From: Pseudomonadota bacterium
GTDB taxonomy: Bacteria; Pseudomonadota; Gammaproteobacteria; Steroidobacterales; Woeseiaceae
Assembly: GCA_027618995.1 (NCBI GenBank)
Contig: JAQCGO010000002.1
Coordinates: forward strand, 1-64,000
Reading direction: 5' to 3'
DNA length: 64,000 nt
Both the position numbers and the translations under genes were made by a program. Every line of letters starts with the position of its first letter. Within the stretch, counting starts at the first letter, position 1. The notes beneath the pieces are model-generated. The model worked only from the letters and a program-made list of their open reading frames with translations. It ran no database searches and was not told the DNA's origin. Below, in pieces: positions 9,594-17,896 of this stretch.

Positions 9594-10085
9594 ATGAAAA
9601 TGCAATTCACCATCAGCCTGCTGCTGCTGACGACAATGTCGCTGGCGTCGGATCTCGTGGACGAGGTTCGCTGCCGGGAAATCGGCTTCAGCCGCGCGGC
9701 CGAGTCGCGGGACGCTGAATTGTTCGCGACTTACATTGACCCGGACGCGCGCTTCATTGGCAACAGCGCGCTGCGGGGCCCTGTGGCGGTGGCCTCAGCC
9801 TGGGCAATGTTCTTCGCGGCCGATGGCCCAAGCATCAAGTGGCGACCACAATTTGTCGAAATCCTGGATGACGGCACGCTGGCTTTGACGCGCGGTCCAT
9901 ATCGTTTGGTCATGACAGACGAGCAAGGCGTAAAAACCGAACATTGGGGTACGTTCAATTCCGTGTGGCGAATTCAAGCGGATGGCAGCTGGAAAGTCGT
10001 TTTCGACGCAGGCAGCGACAGCGACGTGCCGCCCGCCGAGACGGTGCGCGCATTGCTCGAGCAGGGCGATGACTGCGACGCATGA
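9594..10085 (+). CDS. Exported DUF4440 / NTF2-like protein
   Basis: A protein of about 163 residues with a signal peptide (MKMQFTISLLLLTTMSLAS). The body matches the SnoaL/NTF2-like DUF4440 pattern: an early helix with FSRAAESRDAELFATYIDPDARF, then ILDDGTLALTRGPYRL and a closing WRIQADGSWKVVFDAGS strand. Such domains are small cone-shaped folds with varied or unknown ligands. I place the start at 9594 because GGAG lies nine bases upstream; an in-frame ATG at 9579 would overlap that site. It stands alone among tRNA genes transcribed the other way. Confidence 0.75.
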   Translation: MKMQFTISLLLLTTMSLASDLVDEVRCREIGFSRAAESRDAELFATYIDPDARFIGNSALRGPVAVASAWAMFFAADGPSIKWRPQFVEILDDGTLALTRGPYRLVMTDEQGVKTEHWGTFNSVWRIQADGSWKVVFDAGSDSDVPPAETVRALLEQGDDCDA

Positions 10086-10091
10086 AAAGGA

Positions 10092-10168
10092 TGGGGTGAG
10101 CGATGGGACTCGAACCCACGACGGCCGGGATCACAACCCGGGGCTCTACCAACTGAGCTACGCCCACC
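10092..10168 (-). tRNA. tRNA-His (GTG)
   Basis: The minus-strand tRNA has the histidine-specific extra G(-1) opposite discriminator C73, acceptor stem GTGGGCG/CGCTCAC, encoded CCA, and anticodon loop TTGTGAT giving GTG. The T-arm GGTTCGAGTCC is normal. It lies 36 bases downstream of tRNA-Arg and is probably cotranscribed with it. Confidence 0.94.
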
Positions 10169-10204
10169 ATTGAAAACACTTTCGACCCGGCTCGCCCCAG
10201 ATGC

Positions 10205-10281
10205 TGGCGCGCCCGGCAGGACTCGAACCTGCAACCGCCGGATTAGAAATCCGATGCTCTGTCCGGTTGAGCTACGGGCGC
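10205..10281 (-). tRNA. tRNA-Arg (TCT)
   Basis: A 77-nt tRNA with acceptor stem GCGCCCG/CGGGCGC, discriminator G and encoded CCA. The anticodon loop TTTCTAA gives TCT. The T-arm GGTTCGAGTCC is canonical. It precedes tRNA-His on the same strand. The Pro-(oxidase)-Arg-His order resembles a dispersed version of the Arg-His-Leu-Pro tRNA cluster of enterics. Confidence 0.94.
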
Positions 10282-10346
10282 AAACATCAAAGCCCTGTTG
10301 TGGCCGGGGTTTCAGGCGTGGATTCTGCGGCGTTTCGTCAACTGCG

Positions 10347-11729
10347 TCAACGGCTTGGCGGCGCCGGATCGATCACTTTGCCGGGATTGAGCAGATTCTT
10401 CGGATCAAGAAGTCGCTTCATACTGCGCATCAGTGCTATTTCGGCGCCTGATCGACTTTCCGACAGCCAGGCTTTTTTCTCGATGCCGATGCCGTGTTCC
10501 GCCGAAATCGAGCCCGACAGGCCCGCGAGACAGCCGTAAACGATCGCATCGCATTCATCATGTGCGGCGCCATCTCCGCAAGGCCTGACAAATATGTGCA
10601 GATTGCCATCCGCGATATGGCCGAATACGAGTCCAACAGCGGCCGCATTCCACGCTGCCAATTTCGCTCGCAGACGCTCGACGTAACTGCTCATGGCTCT
10701 GATCGGCAAACTGACATCGTATAAATAGGCCGGCAGCACCGGCTCGAAGTCCTCGCGCACGACCCACAATGCGGCACGCTCCGATTCAGACTTGGGCAGA
10801 ATCGCATCGATGATATCGCCGGATTCCAGGGCACGCTCCAGTATTGCCTCAAAGCGATCCGTGTCGGCATCCGGATCTGCGCCCTGCGCTTCGACCAGCA
10901 CATAGTAAGGATAGTCGGGCGCCATCGGAGCCGAGTGTCCTGCATCGCCGGTGACAGCAGAAAAATACTCGCCCCACATGACTTCGTACGCACTCAGGGT
11001 ACCGGCCAGATCGGATTGCATCGACTTCAGCATGCGCACAACGGCATCAAAGGATGTAGCTGCGAACAAAGCCGTCTGCCTGCTTTTTGCCAGGGGGAAA
11101 AGCCGGATGACTACTCGCGTCACGATGCCGAGCGTTCCTTCACTGCCGATGAACAATTGCTTCAGGTCGTAACCCGCATTGTTCTTCAACATCCGGTTCA
11201 TTGAGGAAATGATGGTGCCGTCCGCGAGTACGACCTCGAGGCCGAGAACGAGATTGCGCATCATGCCGTAACGCAACACGTTGATGCCGCCTGCGTTGGT
11301 TGCGACCGTGCCGCCGATCGTGCAGCTGCCGCGAGCACCGAGGTCGAGCGGCAACAGGAAACCGCGTTCTGCGAGCTGTTCCTGCACGACCTGCAACACC
11401 GCACCAGCCTGCACCACGGCCACGCCATCCATCTCATCCACGGATTCAAGCGCCTGCATCCGTTCGAGCGAGATAATGACATCGTCTTTTGATGAGACCG
11501 CGCCGGCCACGACGCCGGTGAGTCCGCCCTGTACGACAACACTCTGATCGTGCGCATGGCACAGGCGCAGGATGTCGCTCAGCTCCTGCGTGGAGCCTGG
11601 CCGAACCAGCGCTTTGGCCGCCGTCGGAGAAGGATCCCAGTAGGACGTCGCGCGGCTCGAAATATCGGCGCCCGTAACGACGCCACCGTCTTTGACGAGC
11701 TCTTTTAGCCGATCGACGATATTGGTCAA
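10347..11729 (-). CDS. FAD-linked 2-hydroxyacid dehydrogenase/oxidase (GlcD / D-LDH type)
   Basis: A 460-residue VAO-family flavoprotein. The N-terminal FAD-binding PCMH domain shows RPGSTQELSDILRLCH, VVQGGLTGVVAGA and the GARGSCTIGGTVATNAGG stretch. The C-terminal FAD-oxidase domain has GHIADGNLH and SISAEHGIG, whose histidines are typical of metal-assisted 2-hydroxyacid dehydrogenases (D-lactate, glycolate, D-2-hydroxyglutarate). The length fits the family. The substrate cannot be told from sequence alone. It sits between tRNA-Pro upstream and tRNA-Arg downstream, with no obvious pathway partner. Confidence 0.88.
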   Translation of the reverse strand: MTNIVDRLKELVKDGGVVTGADISSRATSYWDPSPTAAKALVRPGSTQELSDILRLCHAHDQSVVVQGGLTGVVAGAVSSKDDVIISLERMQALESVDEMDGVAVVQAGAVLQVVQEQLAERGFLLPLDLGARGSCTIGGTVATNAGGINVLRYGMMRNLVLGLEVVLADGTIISSMNRMLKNNAGYDLKQLFIGSEGTLGIVTRVVIRLFPLAKSRQTALFAATSFDAVVRMLKSMQSDLAGTLSAYEVMWGEYFSAVTGDAGHSAPMAPDYPYYVLVEAQGADPDADTDRFEAILERALESGDIIDAILPKSESERAALWVVREDFEPVLPAYLYDVSLPIRAMSSYVERLRAKLAAWNAAAVGLVFGHIADGNLHIFVRPCGDGAAHDECDAIVYGCLAGLSGSISAEHGIGIEKKAWLSESRSGAEIALMRSMKRLLDPKNLLNPGKVIDPAPPSR

Positions 11730-11756
11730 GAGAAGCTGGAATCCGTGCGTGAAAAT

Positions 11757-11833
11757 TGGTCGGGGCAGGGTGATTCGAACACCCGACCCTCTGCTCCCAA
11801 AGCAGATGCGCTACCAGGCTGCGCCATGCCCCG
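11757..11833 (-). tRNA. tRNA-Pro (TGG)
   Basis: A 77-nt minus-strand tRNA with acceptor stem CGGGGCA/TGCCCCG, discriminator A and encoded CCA. The anticodon loop TTTGGGA gives TGG. It lies just upstream of the FAD-oxidase gene, in the same orientation. Confidence 0.94.
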
Positions 11834-11928
11834 ACACCAGTGCTACTGGTCCTGCGAGTTCCGGGCCGGCCGGGTCCCGCGGGGGCACGATCATAAAGCC
11901 GGCACCCGGGGTAGTCAATTTAGGCGGG

Positions 11929-11988
11929 TCGCCGGCATGGCCGCCTCCCACAAGTCACGACCGGGTCGCCGGCATGGCCGGCTGCGGC
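11929..11988. repeat. REP-like palindromic doublet, copy A
   Basis: Two direct copies of a TCGCCGGCATGGCCG-type unit (11929-11951 and 11966-11988) are separated by 14 bases. Each unit is itself nearly palindromic around GCCGGCATGGCCGGC and can form a GC-rich hairpin. The same doublet occurs at 38845-38891 and 51486-51543. It lies between tRNA-Pro and the cyclophilin gene. Confidence 0.7.
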
Positions 11989-12009
11989 CGTTCTTGCTAT
12001 CGTGGCGGC

Positions 12010-12597
12010 ATGAAAAAATTGCTGCTCATACTGTTGCTGGCCGTGACGAGTGGCACCACGGTCACGGCGCAGGATGTACCAGCGCATCCCTACGTCGAAA
12101 TCGTAACGACCATGGGCACCATCATCCTCGAACTCGACGGCAAGCAGGCGCCGCTGACGGTCGGGCATTTTTTGCACCTGGTCGACGCCGGCTTCTACGA
12201 CGGCACTATTTTTCACCGGGTCATTCCGGGATTCATGGCACAGACCGGCGGCCACACACCTGACCTGAAGTTAAAAGAAGACTCACGCAGCATCCCGAAC
12301 GAGTCCGGTAACGGGCTGAGCAATGTGCACGGCACAGTCGCCATGGCACGTACCCGAGATCCACACTCGGCGAATTCTCAGTTTTTCGTCAATGTCGCCG
12401 ACAACACTCGACTCGACCCCGGCAAGCAGGCAGGCGGCGGCAGCTGGGGTTACACCGTATTTGGCAACGTCATACAAGGCATGGACGTCGTCGACCAGAT
12501 CGTCAACGTAGCGACCGGACCGCAAGGCAGCTTTGCGTCAGATGTGCCGGTCATCCCAATCGTGATCAAGAAAATGTCACGTTACACATTCGAGTAG
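12010..12597 (+). CDS. Peptidyl-prolyl cis-trans isomerase, cyclophilin type, exported
   Basis: A 195-residue cyclophilin that catalyses proline isomerisation in protein folding. A signal peptide (MKKLLLILLLAVTSGTTVTA) predicts a periplasmic location, as for PpiA. Cyclophilin motifs follow in order: VEIVTTMGTIILEL, FYDGTIFHRVIPGFMAQTG with the catalytic Arg, GTVAMAR, NSQFFVNVADN and GYTVFGNVIQGMDVVDQI. The start at 12010 was chosen because the signal peptide begins there; the longer frame upstream crosses the REP repeats and tRNA. The lpxH gene follows by 5 bases. Confidence 0.93.
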   Translation: MKKLLLILLLAVTSGTTVTAQDVPAHPYVEIVTTMGTIILELDGKQAPLTVGHFLHLVDAGFYDGTIFHRVIPGFMAQTGGHTPDLKLKEDSRSIPNESGNGLSNVHGTVAMARTRDPHSANSQFFVNVADNTRLDPGKQAGGGSWGYTVFGNVIQGMDVVDQIVNVATGPQGSFASDVPVIPIVIKKMSRYTFE

Positions 12598-12602
12598 CTG
12601 CA

Positions 12603-13328
12603 ATGAGCACATTGTTTATTTCTGATTTGCATCTGGAAGCCGAGCGCCCCGACATCGGCAACCAGTTTATCGAGTTTCTCAAGACTGAAGCGATGGAAGC
12701 AGACGATCTGTACATCCTCGGCGACCTGTTCGAAGCCTGGGTCGGTGATGATGATCCGAATACGCACTACGCGAAAATCAAAATGGCGATACGCAAAGTC
12801 GTCGATAAAGGTGTTCCCGTGTACTTCATGCACGGTAACCGCGATTTCATGATCGGACGGCGATTTACCAATGAGACCGGTGTCGTAATTCTGACAGACC
12901 CCTACCCCGTCGACATGTACGGGCAAAAAGCCCTGCTCAGCCACGGCGATGTCTTATGCACTGACGATGCTCAATATCAGCGGGTTCGTTTGATGACCCG
13001 CGACCCGGACTGGCAGGCGTCGATCCTAGCCAAACCCCTCAAGGAACGCCTGCGAATCGCGGAAGAGGCGCGCCGCCAAAGCCTTGAACGAACCTTGAAC
13101 ATGACCATGAATATCATGGACGTCAATCAGGATGCGGTCAGGCGCGTTATCACCGAGCATGGCGTTGATGTGCTTTTGCACGGCCATACGCACCGGCCCG
13201 GCATCCACAGCATCGATCTCGGCAACCGCAAGGCGCAGCGCATAGTGCTCGGTGACTGGTACCGGCAAGGCAGCGTGTTGCGTTGGGATTTGCGCGGCCC
13301 GAAGCTGCGCGAGATGCCGCGACCTTAG
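12603..13328 (+). CDS. lpxH: UDP-2,3-diacylglucosamine diphosphatase (lipid A synthesis)
   Basis: A 241-residue calcineurin-like phosphoesterase that splits UDP-2,3-diacylglucosamine to lipid X in the Raetz pathway at the inner membrane. All metal-ligand motifs are visible: SDLHLEAERP, GDLFEAWVGDD, HGNRDFMIG, LSHGDVLCTDD and LLHGHTHRPG. The length is typical for LpxH. The gene is paired with the upstream cyclophilin, a common gammaproteobacterial neighbour (the ppiB-lpxH arrangement). Confidence 0.96.
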   Translation: MSTLFISDLHLEAERPDIGNQFIEFLKTEAMEADDLYILGDLFEAWVGDDDPNTHYAKIKMAIRKVVDKGVPVYFMHGNRDFMIGRRFTNETGVVILTDPYPVDMYGQKALLSHGDVLCTDDAQYQRVRLMTRDPDWQASILAKPLKERLRIAEEARRQSLERTLNMTMNIMDVNQDAVRRVITEHGVDVLLHGHTHRPGIHSIDLGNRKAQRIVLGDWYRQGSVLRWDLRGPKLREMPRP

Positions 13329-13390
13329 CCCGGTGGCCCGGAGTGGAAGCGGAATTGCGGGTCCGGTTCTGTAATCAGTCGCGCCTCAAG

Positions 13391-13939
13391 TTATCGTAGT
13401 TCCTGCAGCCGCCGATCGATGTCTTCCGCGCTTGCGCCACTTTCACGATGGGCGAACGCAATATAGTGCTCGAAGTGACGCGCTTCAGATGCCAGGAGTC
13501 CGTTGTAAAACCTGCCGAGTTGGGGCGGTAACTTTGGTGCAAGTTGAGCAAATCGTTCGCAGGAGCGTGCCTCGATCAGCGCGCCGATCAACAGCAGGTC
13601 CAACAGCTTTTGCGGTTCATCCGGGCGTACTGCTTTGCGCAGTTCCCCGGCATAGCGCGACGCACTCAGCCGCTCGAAAGCCACGCCTCTGTCGAGCATG
13701 ATCGATCGCACTTGCTCGAAATGCCGTAATTCCTCGCGCGCCAGGCGGGACATGCGCTGCACGAACTGCGGACGATCCGGGTAGCGATACAGGAAGCCCA
13801 GCGCTGTTGACGCCGCCTTGAGCTCGCAGTTCGCATGATCCAGCAACAACTCCGGAATTCGTGTTTGCGCCACGCGAGTCCATGCCGCCGGGGTCGCAAC
13901 CGCAAGGAATTCCGCTATCGCAACGGGCACTAGAGCCAC
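13391..13939 (-). CDS. miaE: tRNA 2-methylthio-N6-isopentenyladenosine-37 hydroxylase MiaE
   Basis: A 182-residue carboxylate-bridged diiron enzyme that hydroxylates ms2i6A at position 37 of tRNAs. The ferritin-like helices carry ligand motifs LLLDHANCELKAAS, LAREELRHFEQV, GALIEARSCERF and SEARHFEHYI. Start is GTG at 13939, and the first codons overlap the last ones of the upstream kinase frame, showing tight translational linkage. The length matches the short form found in pseudomonads rather than the longer Salmonella form. Confidence 0.92.
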   Translation of the reverse strand: MALVPVAIAEFLAVATPAAWTRVAQTRIPELLLDHANCELKAASTALGFLYRYPDRPQFVQRMSRLAREELRHFEQVRSIMLDRGVAFERLSASRYAGELRKAVRPDEPQKLLDLLLIGALIEARSCERFAQLAPKLPPQLGRFYNGLLASEARHFEHYIAFAHRESGASAEDIDRRLQELR

Positions 13940-14616
13940 TCATCGACCTCTGTGGCGCTTTGCAGTCGATCCTCAGGTTGCTTCGCGAGCATCATATTCA
14001 GCAGCGCCTGGTACCTGGCAAAACGCGGCGGAAATAACGGCACCGGCGCCTTTGCATGCAGGTAAATAATGCCCATTGCCGATTCCGCCCGAAACGGCTT
14101 CGTGCCGGTCAGCATTTCGAAAAAAATAACCCCAAGACTATAGATGTCACTGCGCAGGTCGATCTCGTTGCCATGTCCCTGCTCAGGACTCATGTAATAG
14201 GGCGTACCGAAGATTTCTCCACTATCGGTGATCTCCATTTCGAGGCGCATGCGTTTTGCCAGCCCAAAATCGATGAGTGCCAGCGAATCGTCACGTCGCA
14301 GCATGATATTGCCCGGCTTCAGATCGCGGTGCAGTATGCCGACCGCGTACACGCGCGCCAGCGCACTCGAAATCTGCCGCAGGTAGCGCACGGCGTCAGG
14401 CTCATTGATGCCGCGACCTATGCGTTGCTTCATGTCTCCGGCGTCCAGGTATTCCATCGCAATATGCGCATGGTCATCACCGACACCGAGATCGTAAATC
14501 TTGACGATATTCGAGTGATCGATGCCGGCGATCAGCTCGTATTCCTGAAGAAAACGATCGAACGCCCCGATACTATCCGCGACGTCTGGTACCTGGCGCA
14601 GCACTTTCAAGATCAT
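13930..14616 (-). CDS. Ser/Thr protein kinase domain (C-terminal part of interrupted fusion)
   Basis: A 228-residue open segment from the first available ATG. It has the catalytic Lys at position 4 (MILKV), the HRDLKPGNIM catalytic loop (residues 96-105), IDFGLAK (DFG at 116-118) and MSPEQGHGNEIDLRSDIYSLG, so the catalytic residues of a Hanks-type kinase are intact. The glycine-rich loop lies upstream of this ATG, in codons that need translation through the TGA, and is degenerate (SASNHSSV instead of GxGxxG). The frame ends at the domain boundary and overlaps miaE. Confidence 0.7.
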   Translation of the reverse strand: MILKVLRQVPDVADSIGAFDRFLQEYELIAGIDHSNIVKIYDLGVGDDHAHIAMEYLDAGDMKQRIGRGINEPDAVRYLRQISSALARVYAVGILHRDLKPGNIMLRRDDSLALIDFGLAKRMRLEMEITDSGEIFGTPYYMSPEQGHGNEIDLRSDIYSLGVIFFEMLTGTKPFRAESAMGIIYLHAKAPVPLFPPRFARYQALLNMMLAKQPEDRLQSATEVDEWL

Positions 14617-14766
14617 TTCGCGTCCGTTCGATTCCTTTTCGGCCAGGTATACGGATGAATGATTCGACGCACTGAGCTTCTTGATGAAGCGGTAGCCACG
14701 AATAAGCGGATGAATCCCGGTGCGTTCATCACCGACGAACAGCGACCCGGTCGACGCTACCCGCTG

Positions 14767-15135
14767 TCACGAATTCAGGACATCAGTCAGACGAATGATC
14801 AATTGTTTGTGGCGCACATCATCGCGCAGGAAAAAGCCATCGGCGCCCAGTCGCGCAACCGTGACCTCTTCTTCCGCGGCGCCAAAATAGACGACGGCCA
14901 GGAATCCCTGCGTACGCAGGAATTGTTTCAGCACCTGCGTACCACCACGATCGCCGAGCTGGTTGCCGAGCAGGATCATGTCGTTTCCAGCGCCCGAAAA
15001 TTCAGTGGGCAGATGGCCGGCCACTGTTGGATCGAATTCCGCAATGATCGCATCCGGCCAGTGTACGGAAAGGTGGTGCGAAAGCAGTTTTCGAAAGTCC
15101 GATTGACCGTCGATGATCATGAACTTGATGGTCAT
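14767..15135 (-). CDS. Atypical (pseudo-)receiver domain protein
   Basis: A 122-residue CheY-like domain starting MTIKFMIIDGQSDFRKLL. The position of the phospho-acceptor Asp is Gly57 (MILLGNQLGD instead of the usual LLLDYxLG). The switch Lys is replaced by Arg (ADGFFLRDD). It therefore should not be phosphorylated in the usual way. It ends at the in-frame TGA that separates it from the kinase. It lies 26 bases downstream of purF, in the same orientation. Confidence 0.7.
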   Translation of the reverse strand: MTIKFMIIDGQSDFRKLLSHHLSVHWPDAIIAEFDPTVAGHLPTEFSGAGNDMILLGNQLGDRGGTQVLKQFLRTQGFLAVVYFGAAEEEVTVARLGADGFFLRDDVRHKQLIIRLTDVLNS

Positions 15136-15161
15136 CAGAAAGCGCCCAAAGCGGGCCGATA

Positions 15162-16700
15162 TTACATGCCGACGACCGCGCCCGGTCTGCCGTGCACCTC
15201 GTCGCCCGCGACAAAGCTTTGTCGCCTGGTCTCATGCGTCTGCTTGGCAATATCGTTGCGCCGCCGCTCCAACTCATGCAGATAGTCATCAGTGATGTCC
15301 CCGGTGACATATTCGCCGGAGAAGCAGGAAGTATCAAACTCCGTAATCGAAGAATTACCGTGTCGAACTGACCGGATCAGGCCATGCAGGTCCTGATAGA
15401 TCAGTCGATCCGCGCCGATCAACTGTTGCACTTCCTCCACGGTCCGACCGTTTGCGATCAGCTCGGATGCCGCGGGTATATCGATGCCGTACACATTAGG
15501 GTAGCGCACCGGCGGCGCCGCCGATGCGAAGTACACCTTGCGCGCACCTGCTTCACGCGCGAGTTTGATGATCTGCTGCGACGTCGTCCCGCGCACAATC
15601 GAGTCATCAATCAACAACACATTCTTGCCACGAAACTCAAGATCGATCGCGTTCAACTTGCGCCGCACCGATTGCATGCGCTCTTCCTGTCCCAGCATGA
15701 TGAAGGTACGACCAATGTAGCGATTCTTGATGAATCCTTCGCGATACTTTGCACCCAGGTGATAGGCAACCTGCACTGCAGCGGTGCGGCTGGTATCGGG
15801 AATCGGGATGATCACATCAATGTCATGATCCGGGAATTCGCGGACGATTTTTCCGGCCAGCTCTTCGCCCATGCGCAAGCGCGCCTTGTACACCGAAAGA
15901 TTGTCAATGATCGAGTCGGGCCGTGCGAAGTACACGAACTCAAAAATGCACGGCGTATGCCGCACTTCGCCCTCTGGCTTGCGGCTGTGCAGTATGCCGT
16001 CGGTCTCGACGAATACGGCCTCACCAGGCTGAACATCGCGCATGCGCTCGAACTGCAGGATATCGAGCGCCACGCTTTCCGACGCAACCATATAATCGTT
16101 GCCCGACTCATGCTCGCGTTTGCCGAGCACCAGTGGTCGAATGCCGTTCGGATCGCGAAACGCGACCAAGCCAACGCCGACAATCATCGCAACTACTGCA
16201 TAGCCGCCACGGCAACGTCGATGTACAGCATCGACCGCATCAAATATTTGTTCCGGAGTCGGTTTGCCATTGGCGCGAACCTGTAATTCGTGCGCAAACA
16301 CATTCAACAGTACTTCTGAATCGGAACCCGTATTGAGGTGGCGCCGATCCTCCTTGATAAGGAGTTCGGCGAGTTCATCGGAGTTGGTCAGGTTGCCGTT
16401 ATGGCCGAGCACGATGCCATACGGCGAATTGACGTAAAACGGTTGCGCCTCGGCGGCATGGGCACCTCCGGCTGTTGGGTAGCGGATATGACCGATGCCG
16501 ATATTGCCGGTCAACTTGTCCATGTGCCGTTGTTTAAAAACATCGCGCACGAGCCCGTTGCTCTTGCGTTGGCGCAAGCCATCCTTGCCCCAGGTGACGA
16601 TGCCGGCCGCATCCTGTCCACGATGCTGCATGACAGTGAGCGCGTCATATAGAGACTGGCCTACGCCGCGATGACTGACAATTCCTGCAATGCCGCACAT
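15162..16700 (-). CDS. purF: Amidophosphoribosyltransferase (purine synthesis, first step)
   Basis: A 512-residue enzyme that makes 5-phosphoribosylamine from PRPP and glutamine. The true start is the MCGIAGI methionine at 16700; removing it exposes the catalytic Cys of the N-terminal glutaminase domain. A longer upstream frame lies inside cvpA and is not used. The PRPP-binding site [17 protein letters not shown] is at about residues 362-378. The ATG overlaps the cvpA stop (ATGA), showing translational coupling in the classic cvpA-purF operon. Confidence 0.97.
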   Translation of the reverse strand: MCGIAGIVSHRGVGQSLYDALTVMQHRGQDAAGIVTWGKDGLRQRKSNGLVRDVFKQRHMDKLTGNIGIGHIRYPTAGGAHAAEAQPFYVNSPYGIVLGHNGNLTNSDELAELLIKEDRRHLNTGSDSEVLLNVFAHELQVRANGKPTPEQIFDAVDAVHRRCRGGYAVVAMIVGVGLVAFRDPNGIRPLVLGKREHESGNDYMVASESVALDILQFERMRDVQPGEAVFVETDGILHSRKPEGEVRHTPCIFEFVYFARPDSIIDNLSVYKARLRMGEELAGKIVREFPDHDIDVIIPIPDTSRTAAVQVAYHLGAKYREGFIKNRYIGRTFIMLGQEERMQSVRRKLNAIDLEFRGKNVLLIDDSIVRGTTSQQIIKLAREAGARKVYFASAAPPVRYPNVYGIDIPAASELIANGRTVEEVQQLIGADRLIYQDLHGLIRSVRHGNSSITEFDTSCFSGEYVTGDITDDYLHELERRRNDIAKQTHETRRQSFVAGDEVHGRPGAVVGM

Positions 16701-17221
16701 CAGTCTAACTCGATCGGCACGGATTTGGCCGGTGCGTCCGGAATGAGCATGTCGTATCCCTGCGGTGCCATAACCCTGATCCAGTCCGCAACAACCTCGA
16801 AATGCGGAATCGCTTTCGATGCCTCCCACCAGTGATCATTGTCGAAACCGGCGAACTGGCCGCCGAGAATAAACAATGCCACAAGCAGAACTCCGCGGGC
16901 GACGCCAAAAATGGCGCCGACCATGCGGTCTACACCACTCAGGACGGACAAGCGAACGAGTTTGGCAATACCCCAGCCGATCAGGCCACCCAGCGACAGG
17001 ATGACAACGAATACCAGCACACGTCCAAACCAGGCCTGCATTTCGACCGAGTTGATCCAGCTATCGGAAATGTCGCCGACTGCCGGCCCCAAATACAGCG
17101 CGGCCCAGATTGCGACCAATAACGCAGCGATGGAAATCGCTTCTTTGACGAAGCCGCGGAAGATCCCCACGACGACGGAAACGATCAGTGCGACGGCTAT
17201 TAGAATGTCAATAATCGGCAT
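16700..17221 (-). CDS. cvpA: CvpA family inner-membrane protein
   Basis: A 173-residue membrane protein with about four transmembrane segments: [20 protein letters not shown], a segment around [35 protein letters not shown] and [16 protein letters not shown]. The family is needed for colicin V production in E. coli and has a role in envelope stress and bile resistance; its mechanism is unclear. It overlaps purF by four bases, as in enterics. Confidence 0.93.
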   Translation of the reverse strand: MPIIDILIAVALIVSVVVGIFRGFVKEAISIAALLVAIWAALYLGPAVGDISDSWINSVEMQAWFGRVLVFVVILSLGGLIGWGIAKLVRLSVLSGVDRMVGAIFGVARGVLLVALFILGGQFAGFDNDHWWEASKAIPHFEVVADWIRVMAPQGYDMLIPDAPAKSVPIELD

Positions 17222-17276
17222 CAGAGCTGTCGGTTAGTCTGCTATCGGGGGGCGAGTGGCTGAAGATTCTACCAGA

Positions 17277-17852
17277 TCAGGGATGTGGTACCACTTGTCC
17301 TTTGTGCCCCGCTTTGCGCAGGCGCTCGGCCATGGCCTCGGCGCTGTCGCGATCTTTCTGTGGTCCGATGCGCACGCGATATAATGGACCGGAATCCGCT
17401 GTCAGCTCGCTAAGAAAAGCGGCAAAGCCTTGCTTTCTAAGCTCCGCCGCCAGTTTGTCGGCATTTTCCTCGCTACCAAAGCTGCCCAGCTGCACAGCCC
17501 ACATGCCGGTCGTCGAGGCAAGCGGGCTGCCAGCATCTGCCGTTGGCGTCACAGCCGGCGTGGTTTTGGGTTCCGGCTGCGCCGATGCCGGCGCTTGCTG
17601 GACCGCGGCCTGCGGCGGTTGTTGCAGCGGCAGATTGCCGTTGCTGGCGGCGGCCGCCGGCACAGGCTCGGTGCGATCACGCTCCAGCACGATCGTCCGG
17701 TTCTCCTCACCCGCCTGGCCCGGCAACGGCACCTGTTCGCTCACGATCTCACCACTGTTCGTCGGCCCGTCAAGAAATATCGGTACGACGAGTACGAAAA
17801 ACAGGACGAGTACAATCGCCCCAATAATTCGTTCTTTCAATGCTCTATCCAT
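17277..17852 (-). CDS. SPOR-domain cell-division protein (DedD-like)
   Basis: A 191-residue protein with an N-terminal cytoplasmic stub, one transmembrane helix (IIGAIVLVLFFVLVVPIFL, about 9-27), a low-complexity Pro/Ala/Gln linker and a C-terminal SPOR domain (about 115-191: MWAVQLGSFGSEENADKLAA through VRIGPQKDRDSAEAMAERL). SPOR domains bind denuded septal peptidoglycan. The position between folC and cvpA is exactly that of dedD in E. coli, so orthology is likely although the linker is not conserved. Confidence 0.88.
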   Translation of the reverse strand: MDRALKERIIGAIVLVLFFVLVVPIFLDGPTNSGEIVSEQVPLPGQAGEENRTIVLERDRTEPVPAAAASNGNLPLQQPPQAAVQQAPASAQPEPKTTPAVTPTADAGSPLASTTGMWAVQLGSFGSEENADKLAAELRKQGFAAFLSELTADSGPLYRVRIGPQKDRDSAEAMAERLRKAGHKGQVVPHP

Positions 17853-17896
17853 ATGGTTGTCCCGGCAAGGCGAGTATAACGCATCTTGCAGCGCGC

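Larger units (their letters stand above)
13930..15135 (-). pseudogene. Pseudo-receiver / Ser-Thr kinase fusion interrupted by an in-frame TGA
   Basis: One frame of 402 codons runs from 15135 to 13930. A receiver-like domain (codons 1-122) is followed by TGA at 14767-14769 (codon 123), a linker, and a complete Ser/Thr kinase domain starting with IRGYRFIKKLSASNHSSVYL. No ATG, GTG or TTG occurs between the TGA and the ATG at 14616, which lies three codons before the catalytic Lys. Independent initiation would therefore delete the glycine-rich loop. This strongly suggests an originally fused protein. The stop could come from CGA or TGG by a transition. The interruption may be decay, readthrough or a consensus error. 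Confidence 0.75.

Noticed and set aside
15384-16286. A 300-codon plus-strand open frame
   Set aside because: It is antisense to purF and has no family features.
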